The notes beneath the pieces were generated by a model. It searched no databases, had not been told where the DNA came from, and saw only the letters and a list, made by a program, of their open reading frames with translations. Shown piece after piece: positions 38,304 to 44,301 of a stretch of DNA of 56,370 bases. Location of the stretch: positions 1-56,370 of the forward strand of contig CAAEEB010000075.1 in the NCBI GenBank assembly GCA_900754745.1, written 5' to 3'. The DNA is from an uncultured Collinsella sp. Its GTDB lineage: Bacteria; Actinomycetota; Coriobacteriia; Coriobacteriales; Coriobacteriaceae. Made by a program: the position numbers and the translations under genes. Numbering within the stretch: position 1 is the first letter of the stretch; each line of letters starts with the position of its first letter.

Positions 38304-38559
38304 ACCAGTGATCCTCCTTTATGGATCTGTGCCGCCCCGTGTCGTTCCGGGCGGCGTCGTACAGATTTGCCCAGCCTGCGTAAACCGCGCAGCCAGACAT
38401 GGCGTTCTATCTTATCGCACCTGTGTCGATGTGCCGCGGAAAAGTAGCTCCTGCCCAAAGACTTGACGGAGACGAAACAATTGCCGCACCGTGGCCGTCG
38501 CCAAGGCGCGCCCCGTGCGACAATGTGCCCCAACACAACTGCACTCGGAAAGGCCCGTC

Positions 38560-39195
38560 ATGACTGCACGCCTCATCGTTATGGATATCGACTCCACACT
38601 CATCAACCAGGAGGTCATCGACCTGTTGGGCGAGGAGGCCGGCGTAGGCGAACAAGTTGCGCGGATCACCGAACACGCCATGCGCGGCGAGCTTGACTTT
38701 AAGCAAGCGCTCGAGGAACGCGTGGGGCTACTCGCCGGCCTGGACGAGAGCGTGTTCGAGCGCGCCTTTGAGCGTGTGACATTTACCCCCGGCGCGTTGG
38801 AGCTTGTGCGCTCGGCGCACAGCAAGGGCTGGAAGGTCGGCGTGGTGAGCGGCGGCTTCCACGAGGTCGCCGACAAGATCGCGGCTGCCGCGGGTATCGA
38901 CTTTTGCCTGGCCAATCGTCTGGAGGTCGTAGACGGCAAGCTCACGGGTAAGCTGGCGACAGACATTGTGACCAAGGAATCCAAGCTCATCCAGCTGCTG
39001 GACTGGGCAGTTGAGTGCGGCGTCGACATGGCCCACACGGTCGCTATTGGCGACGGGGCAAACGACATCCCCATGATCCGGGCCGCGGGCACGGGCATCG
39101 CGTTTTGCGCCAAGCCCAAGACGCGCGAAGCCGCCCCGTTTACCATCGACGAGCGCAACCTGATGCTCGCCATGGACATCATCCTGCGCGACTAG
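38560..39195 (+). CDS. serB: Phosphoserine phosphatase
   Basis: 211 residues of the HAD superfamily. Motif I is VMDIDSTLINQEVIDLL with nucleophile Asp9 and Asp11; motif II Ser in VGVVSGGFHEVADKIA; motif III Lys in VTKESKLIQLL; motif IV AIGDGANDIPMI. The EVID and cap region match SerB, which makes L-serine from phosphoserine. It lacks the N-terminal ACT or extension domain of longer SerB proteins. GGAAAGG lies 6 nt before the ATG at 38560; 23 codons upstream in frame have no site. Confidence 0.92.
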   Translation: MTARLIVMDIDSTLINQEVIDLLGEEAGVGEQVARITEHAMRGELDFKQALEERVGLLAGLDESVFERAFERVTFTPGALELVRSAHSKGWKVGVVSGGFHEVADKIAAAAGIDFCLANRLEVVDGKLTGKLATDIVTKESKLIQLLDWAVECGVDMAHTVAIGDGANDIPMIRAAGTGIAFCAKPKTREAAPFTIDERNLMLAMDIILRD

Positions 39196-39231
39196 CCGAT
39201 CTGTCTAACAATTGAATCAGCCTGTCCTATA

Positions 39232-39265
39232 GTTTCCGAACAATTTTGTCTTAGTGTTCGGAAAC
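39232..39265 (+). promoter_or_regulatory. Inverted-repeat operator candidate before larB
   Basis: GTTTCCGAACA at 39232-39242 is repeated exactly inverted as TGTTCGGAAAC at 39255-39265, with 12 bp between. It lies 45 bp before the larB start. A possible promoter (TTCGGA at 39258-39263, TAGACT at 39281-39286) overlaps the right arm. The TetR-type protein at the end of this operon is a natural candidate to bind it (inference). Confidence 0.55.
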
Positions 39266-39309
39266 ATACCCTTTGAGTGCTAGACTTTGCGCCGTCGAAG
39301 GGAACATAT

Positions 39310-40092
39310 ATGGATAAGCGAGATCTTGAGCAGCTGCTGAGCGATGTTGCCGGCGGATCAGTCACCCCGGCCGTCGCCCTTACGCGCATCCAGACGGCTC
39401 CGACCGCCGATTTGGGCTTTGCGCAGCTCGATCTTTCGCGCGGAGTGCGCCAGGGAGCCGGCGAGGTTGTCTACGGTGCCGGTAAAACCGCCGAACAAAT
39501 TGCTGCCATCATCAAAGCATTACTCGATGCAGGCCAGGAGCGCATCCTGGTCACACGCTTGGATGCCGAAAAAGCCGCGCGCACCGCTGAGCTTCTCGGC
39601 AACGACATCGATCTGGGATATACCCCGGACGCCCAGCTCGCCCTGGTGGGCGGCAAGCCCTCCCCTACCGGCAACGGACGCATCGTCGTCGCCTGCGCCG
39701 GCACGAGCGACCTGCCCGTCGCCGAAGAGGCGACACTGACGGCCGAGTTCTACGGCAACGAGGTCGATCGCCTCTACGACGTAGGTGTCGCCGGCCTACA
39801 CCGCTTGCTCGCTCATGCTGAGGAACTTGCCCAGGCACAGGTGGTCATCGCCATCGCCGGCATGGAGGGCGCGTTGGCAAGCGTTATCGGCGGTCTGGTG
39901 AGCTGTCCGGTCATCGCCGTTCCCACCAGCGTGGGCTACGGCGCAAGTTTTGGTGGCATGGCCGCACTGCTCGCCATGCTCAACTCCTGTGCCAGCGGCG
40001 TTTCGGTCGTCAATATCGACAACGGCTTTGGTGCCGCCTACCAGGCAAGTCTTATCAATCATCTGAGCGCCGGCACATCCCGCGCCCGTTAA
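39310..40092 (+). CDS. larB: Nickel-pincer cofactor biosynthesis protein LarB
   Basis: About 260 residues. The N-terminal part has LDLSRGVRQGAGEVVYGAGKTAEQI, and the C-terminal part is an AIR-carboxylase (PurE)-like domain: IVVACAGTSDLPVAEEATLTAEFYG, RLYDVGVAGLHRLL, VVIAIAGMEGALASVIGGLVSCPVIAVPTSVGYGASFGGMAALLAMLNSCASGVSVVNIDNGFGAAY. LarB carboxylates nicotinate adenine dinucleotide and hydrolyses its phosphoanhydride, the first step to the pyridinium-thiocarboxylate nickel cofactor of lactate racemase. The ATG at 39310 follows GAAGGGA. larC follows after 10 nt. Confidence 0.95.
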   Translation: MDKRDLEQLLSDVAGGSVTPAVALTRIQTAPTADLGFAQLDLSRGVRQGAGEVVYGAGKTAEQIAAIIKALLDAGQERILVTRLDAEKAARTAELLGNDIDLGYTPDAQLALVGGKPSPTGNGRIVVACAGTSDLPVAEEATLTAEFYGNEVDRLYDVGVAGLHRLLAHAEELAQAQVVIAIAGMEGALASVIGGLVSCPVIAVPTSVGYGASFGGMAALLAMLNSCASGVSVVNIDNGFGAAYQASLINHLSAGTSRAR

Positions 40093-40102
40093 GGAGCATT
40101 CC

Positions 40103-41020
40103 ATGTCAAACCATCAGCACACGCTTATCATCGACGGCACCTCGGGCATCAGCGGCGATATGACCGTCGCGGCCCTGCTCGACCTGGGCGCCAGCGAGGA
40201 GCACCTGCGCAAACAGCTCGCCACACTGCCGGTCGACGGCTTTACGATCGCCGTCACGCGCGTAAACAAGCATGGCATCGACGCCTGCGATTTCGACGTC
40301 CAGCTTGCAGAGGAGCTCGAGAACCACGATCACGATATGGCCTGGCTCTACGGCAACGAAGCAGCCGTCGAGCACACGCACGAGCATGAACACCACCATC
40401 ATGACCATGGCGAGCACGAACACGAGCACTGCCACGAGCATGACCATGAGACCCACGGCCATGGCCACGAGGGTCACCATCACGCCCACCACCATCACCA
40501 TCGTTCTTTGGCGGACGTCACCGCCATCATCGACGGCTCGCAGCTAAGCGATGGCGCCAAGCGTCGCGCCCTCGCCATCTTTACCACGCTCGCCGCCGCC
40601 GAGGCCAAGGCTCACGGCAAAACGCCCGAGACCGTCATGTTCCACGAGGTGGGCGCCGTCGACTCCATCGTCGACGTCTGCTCTGTCGCCATCTGTCTCG
40701 ATGACCTGGGCATCGAGGAGATTGTCGTCGAGTCGCTCTCCGAGGGCCACGGCACCATCCACTGTGCCCACGGCCTTATGCCCATTCCCGTCCCCGCTGT
40801 TGTCAATCTGTGCCAGGCAGGCAATATCGCCCTCACGCCCGCACCGGTCGCCGGCGAGCTCGTGACGCCCACGGGCGCCGCCATCGTCACCGCGCTGCGT
40901 ACGTCCGACCAACTGCCGGCCCGCTACCGCATCGAAGCCGTCGGCTACGGCGCCGGTAAGCGCCCCTACGAGGGCTGCTCCGGCACGCTCCGTTGCCTGC
41001 TTGTTCACGTGGACGCATAG
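40103..41020 (+). CDS. larC: LarC-type nickel insertion protein, LarC1 part only, with His-rich insert
   Basis: 305 residues. The N-terminus LIIDGTSGISGDMTVAALLDLG and the region TVMFHEVGAVDSIVDVCSVAICLDDLG with LTPAPVAGELVTPTGAAI are LarC signatures. Residues 91-133 hold about 25 histidines in 43 positions, a likely Ni2+ store. The protein ends at YEGCSGTLRCLLVHVDA, about where the LarC1 half of two-part LarC ends; the LarC2 half (about 130 residues, including the CTP-binding part) is not seen in any downstream frame, because tetR starts 2 nt after the stop. LarC inserts nickel into the pincer cofactor in a CTP-dependent reaction. LarC2 may be encoded elsewhere. Confidence 0.88.
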   Translation: MSNHQHTLIIDGTSGISGDMTVAALLDLGASEEHLRKQLATLPVDGFTIAVTRVNKHGIDACDFDVQLAEELENHDHDMAWLYGNEAAVEHTHEHEHHHHDHGEHEHEHCHEHDHETHGHGHEGHHHAHHHHHRSLADVTAIIDGSQLSDGAKRRALAIFTTLAAAEAKAHGKTPETVMFHEVGAVDSIVDVCSVAICLDDLGIEEIVVESLSEGHGTIHCAHGLMPIPVPAVVNLCQAGNIALTPAPVAGELVTPTGAAIVTALRTSDQLPARYRIEAVGYGAGKRPYEGCSGTLRCLLVHVDA

Positions 41021-41022
41021 CC

Positions 41023-41562
41023 ATGGATGCCCGCAAAACCAAAAGCCGCGCCGCCATTGTCACGGCGTTTTCCGAGCTCCTTCGCGAGGAGGACTACGGC
41101 AAGATCACCGTCGGCGACATCATCGCGCGCGCCCATGTGGGTCGGGCCACGTTCTACGGCCTCTTTAAGAGCAAAGACGACCTACTGTCCAAGCTCGTAA
41201 GCGACATCTGCACCCACGCCCTCGACGACGATGGCACACCGCTCGACGACCCACTCGTGCAGGTCGAACATATCCTCAACAACCTCTGGGAGCGCCGCCA
41301 GGGCGTTCGAGCCCTCGTAGCCGGCGCCGGCTCACGCGTCTTCGCCGACTGCTTACGCAAGACCATCATGTCACGAGCAGCCGAAACCGTCCCCACCGAC
41401 CCAAACGGCCCCGCCGCCACCATGGACCGAAGCTTCCTGCTACACCACATAGCCTCAAGCTTCGTAGGAATGGTCCAATGGTGGGCCTGGCACAACTTCC
41501 AAGCAGATAAAGCCGACGTAGCCAAAGACTACCTCTCAGCCATAAAACCCCTCTTCAACTAA
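41023..41562 (+). CDS. TetR-family regulator at the end of the larBC operon
   Basis: 179 residues. The N-terminal helix-turn-helix is clear: AIVTAFSELLREEDYGKITVGDIIARAHVGRATFYGLFKSKDDLLSKL. The C-terminal ligand domain (about 70-179) has QVEHILNNLWERRQGVRALVAGAG and ends ADVAKDYLSAIKPLFN, resembling the TetR_C_7-type group. It starts 2 nt after larC, so it belongs to the larB-larC transcript and may control the lar genes; the perfect inverted repeat before larB is a candidate target. The inducer is unknown. A start ten codons earlier would overlap larC. Confidence 0.88.
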   Translation: MDARKTKSRAAIVTAFSELLREEDYGKITVGDIIARAHVGRATFYGLFKSKDDLLSKLVSDICTHALDDDGTPLDDPLVQVEHILNNLWERRQGVRALVAGAGSRVFADCLRKTIMSRAAETVPTDPNGPAATMDRSFLLHHIASSFVGMVQWWAWHNFQADKADVAKDYLSAIKPLFN

Positions 41563-41717
41563 GTAAACCCCTCATCCCAAAGCATCGCCCCAACCCAGGC
41601 CGCCACGCATCCCAAAGTGTCACTCGCACCTCAAAGCGCCTAACAACAAAGTGCCCACCACATCCAAATTCAGATATATATGTTGGTTGCTTGTTCGAAC
41701 GCAACTGAATTCCCGCA

Positions 41718-41844
41718 GGGTCCGGCATAGGTTAACTTTCCGCCGCACTCCGCAGGACGCAAGAAGCTCCCGCCGCACGAAGTGCGCAGCGGGAGCTTCT
41801 TGCATGTCCGAGGACGCGGCGGAAAGTTAACCTATGCCGGACCC
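41718..41844. repeat. Structured palindromic element A (127 nt)
   Basis: Outer stem: 41718-41746 with 41816-41844, 29 bp, perfect. Then an internal loop, ACTCCGCAG (41747-41755) against CGAGGAC (41809-41815). Inner stem: GAC plus 41759-41773 pairs with 41789-41803 plus GTC, with a 2-nt bulge AT at 41804-41805. Apex: CGCAC-GAA-GTGCG (41774-41786). Element B at 44152-44278 has the same plan. It lies between convergent tetR and larD; the rest of that 306-bp gap holds a weaker hairpin (AATTCAG...CTGAATT, 41667-41711). Confidence 0.9.
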
Positions 41845-41868
41845 GGGCGTTATATCAATTGTTTTGGA

Positions 41869-42600
41869 CTAGAACATGCCCAAGAAACCATGCACAAACA
41901 GCGCGGCCAGAGCGGCACCAACAAACGGAGCAATGCCAGGAACAAGCAGGCCGTACTTCCAGTTGTTGTCAGCCTTGTTCTTGATCGGCAGCACCTGATA
42001 AGCCATGCGAGGACCAAGGTCACGAGCCTGGTTCATGGCGAAGCCAGTGATGCCGCCCATGCCCATGCCAACGGCCCAAACGATCAGACCGACGCAGATG
42101 GCGAGCATCAAAACGTTCTCACCGGCGCGGCTAGCGGCAGCAAGGATGGCGCTAATGAACACGAAGGTGCAGATAGCCTCGCAGAAGAAGTTGCGAACAT
42201 AGTTCGTGCCCTCGGTGGTGGGGTTGGTCGAGAAGATGTTGCGCTGGGCAATGGGGTCGACGACACCCTCGGAAGCCTTGAACTCATCGGCATACATAAG
42301 CCAAGCGATTACGGCGCCCACAAAGCCGCCGAGCATATCGGCAATCATGAAGGGGATGCAGCTGCTCCACGGCACCAGGCCTACGATGCACTGGGCAAGC
42401 ACCATAGCCGGGTTCATGCACACGGCGCCGCCAAAGACAAACAGGCAGACCGAGATGCCAAAAGACCAAGTGGTGATGGCAAACATGTGGCCGGAGCCCT
42501 GATACTTGGTGCCCTTAAGCACGGTATCGCAGTGCACGCCCACGCCAAAGATGATCATGAGGGCCGTTGCGCCGAATTCGCAGAGGAGTTTGGTAAGCAT
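41869..42600 (-). CDS. larD: MIP-family channel, LarD-like lactic acid/glycerol facilitator
   Basis: 243 residues, six membrane helices. It starts LLCEFGATALMIIFGVGVHCDTVLKG. The first NPA motif is intact (VCMNPAMVLAQCIVG). The second reads AMNQARDLGPRMAYQ, with Gln replacing Pro of the usual NPARD(L/F)GPR, so one pore loop is altered. Aquaglyceroporin-type sequence. In Lactiplantibacillus plantarum the lar operon includes LarD, a GlpF-type lactic acid channel; here the channel gene directly follows larA on the same strand (49 nt), which supports that role over general glycerol uptake. AAGATAAGG precedes the ATG. Confidence 0.82.
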   Translation of the reverse strand: MLTKLLCEFGATALMIIFGVGVHCDTVLKGTKYQGSGHMFAITTWSFGISVCLFVFGGAVCMNPAMVLAQCIVGLVPWSSCIPFMIADMLGGFVGAVIAWLMYADEFKASEGVVDPIAQRNIFSTNPTTEGTNYVRNFFCEAICTFVFISAILAAASRAGENVLMLAICVGLIVWAVGMGMGGITGFAMNQARDLGPRMAYQVLPIKNKADNNWKYGLLVPGIAPFVGAALAALFVHGFLGMF

Positions 42601-42649
42601 AAAACCTTATCTTTCTTGTCAGTTATAAACGATTCGTTTAGGCCGCGCG

Positions 42650-43927
42650 CTAGTGCTGAGCGACAACAACGCCCAGGCCATCGGGAATGACGGCCACCTT
42701 GGCATCGGCACCCTTCATCTCAAAGGCGAGCTTGAGCGCCTCCTCGAGGGTGTTGACCGGCGTCATGTGCATATCCTTAATCATCTGGTGATCGCACAGG
42801 TCGGTGACCATGATCACGGGGTGATGCGCCAGGATGCGGGCAAAGATCTGGCTCGTCCACTGGTCGGGCAGGGTCTCGTCCTTAGGACGGTCGATGCAGG
42901 CGCGCTCAAACTCTGCCGGATCGTTGTCGGCGATGTTGTGATAGAAGCCCTCGCCGCCGTGACCGTCGGCACAACCGGCGACGTCGATGATCACACCGCC
43001 CTCGGGAAGCGTGGCCTCGGCAGAGCACATGCCCTTCACGGCCTGGTAGATGTTCTGGTCGAGCGGGTAGCCGCCGTTGGTGGTGATGGCAATCTCGCAC
43101 TCGACGGGCTCAACGCCGGCAAGGCTCTTTACGAACTCGCAGCCAGCCTCGTGTGCCTTGTGGATGTCGCCGGCGAAGGAGCCAATGACCTCGTGCTTGC
43201 CGTTGAGCACCACGTTCAGCACAAAGGCAAGGTGAGCCATCTCGGCAGCGGCAAACATGTCCTCGCTCACGTGGTTATGGCACAGGTTGCCGGCACGCGA
43301 ATGGGAATCGTTCACAAACTGGCCGTTGTGGTTGTACATGATGGTCTTGTAGCTGGCGATGCCAGGCAGGACGGACTTGCGGCTGCCGGAGAAACCAGCA
43401 AAGAAGTGCGGCTCAATAAAGCCCTCGGCAAGCAGCAGATCGCAATCGACGGCAATCTTATTGATGATGCACTCGCCACCAGAAGGCAGGGTGCCGATCT
43501 TTTTCATCATGCTGTCGTCAGTCGCGACGTGCATAACGATTTCCTCGTTGGCAACGATCTCCTCGCCGTACTTGTTGACGAGCTCCTCGTGCGTCGACGG
43601 ACGATGCATACCCGTAGCAACCAGAATGCGAACGCGCGCTTCAGGCGCAGCAGAATGGATGTGATGCAGCAGAATAGGCATCGTCACACGCGAAGGAACG
43701 GGACGCGTATGGTCGGAGCTAATGATGACGATATCCTTCTTGCCAGCACAGAGCTCCTCGAGCGAAGGCGAGCCGTAAGGGTTGGCAAGTGACTCCTCCA
43801 CCAGCTCTTCCTGCGATTTCGTGGTCTTAAACTCGTTTTGATGACCTTCCATCACACCTGCAAAGTTCTTATCCTCGAGCTCCAGATGCAACGTCTTGTG
43901 GTCAAACGGCAGTTCACATTCAAACAA
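42650..43927 (-). CDS. larA: Nickel-dependent lactate racemase LarA
   Basis: 425 residues if started at the TTG at 43927, which follows AAAGGAAGAGGG and gives MFECELPFDHKTLHLEL. With this start every known LarA active-site residue falls on its L. plantarum number: Arg75 (SDHTRPVP), His108 (GMHRPST), His174 (EPHFFAG), Lys184 (SRKSVLPG, the lysine carrying the nickel cofactor), His200 (MYNHNG) and Lys298. This strongly supports both identity and start. It interconverts D- and L-lactate (or another 2-hydroxy acid; LarA homologues vary in substrate). It is followed by the larD-like channel. larB and larC are on the other strand 1.6 kb away; larE is not in the window. Confidence 0.95.
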   Translation of the reverse strand: MFECELPFDHKTLHLELEDKNFAGVMEGHQNEFKTTKSQEELVEESLANPYGSPSLEELCAGKKDIVIISSDHTRPVPSRVTMPILLHHIHSAAPEARVRILVATGMHRPSTHEELVNKYGEEIVANEEIVMHVATDDSMMKKIGTLPSGGECIINKIAVDCDLLLAEGFIEPHFFAGFSGSRKSVLPGIASYKTIMYNHNGQFVNDSHSRAGNLCHNHVSEDMFAAAEMAHLAFVLNVVLNGKHEVIGSFAGDIHKAHEAGCEFVKSLAGVEPVECEIAITTNGGYPLDQNIYQAVKGMCSAEATLPEGGVIIDVAGCADGHGGEGFYHNIADNDPAEFERACIDRPKDETLPDQWTSQIFARILAHHPVIMVTDLCDHQMIKDMHMTPVNTLEEALKLAFEMKGADAKVAVIPDGLGVVVAQH

Positions 43928-44048
43928 TGACGAGCGCCCTCTTCCTTTCAACTGACACACTAGATAAACCGTTGGAAGGATACGCCGCTCACCGAAAAAC
44001 GCCACCGTCCACCGAGTCGTTAACATAACGTTCATATTTGACCCACAA

Positions 44049-44085
44049 CAAAACGGCCGCGATCCCAAACGGGACCGCGGCCGCT
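44049..44085 (-). terminator. ppc terminator
   Basis: On the minus strand GCGGCCGCGGTCCCG pairs with GGATCGCGGCCGT (one interruption), followed by TTTGTTGTG. It lies between element B and larA and so ends transcripts coming from ppc. Confidence 0.75.
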
Positions 44086-44151
44086 ACAGTCGTAAGGCGA
44101 GAAGCGCGCCATTCTTCTCCTCAGCTTTAATCCCAGAAGACCGAGGACGAA

Positions 44152-44278
44152 GGGGCCCGATGGGTTTCCCTCTGAATGCATTCCGCAGCACGAAGCCCCC
44201 CTATCCACAGCTCCGAAGGAGCAGGATAAGGGGGCTTCAAGTGCGAGGACGCATTCAGAGGGAAACCCATCGGGTCCC
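44152..44278. repeat. Structured palindromic element B (127 nt)
   Basis: Outer stem: 44152-44179 with 44251-44278, 28 bp with one G-T wobble (44155/44275). Internal loop: ATTCCGCAG (44180-44188) against CGAGGAC (44244-44250). Inner stem: CAC plus 44192-44206 pairs with 44224-44238 plus GTG, with a 2-nt bulge AA. Apex: GCTCC-GAA-GGAGC (44210-44222). Loop bases match element A at all but one position, while the stems differ. It fills most of the gap between ppc and its terminator; an extra CGAGGAC lies just outside at 44142-44148. Confidence 0.9.
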
Positions 44279-44301
44279 GGTGAGAGCCACAGGGCTATCG
44301 A

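Noticed and set aside
40106..40501. Antisense frame rich in Val/Met over the larC His region
   Set aside because: It is only the complement of the His/Asp/Glu codons of larC, so the apparent hydrophobic protein is a codon artefact.
41667..41711. tRNA-like T-arm (GTTGC...TTCGAAC...GCAAC)
   Set aside because: Loop size is wrong and no acceptor stem, D-arm or anticodon arm can be drawn around it; better explained as a hairpin after tetR.
41869..42600. General glycerol facilitator glpF
   Set aside because: Possible by sequence, but no glpK or glpD is present and the gene is coupled to larA, so a LarD-like role is preferred.
41718..44278. Retron or group II intron RNA
   Set aside because: No reverse transcriptase frame anywhere in the window and no domain V-like sequence.
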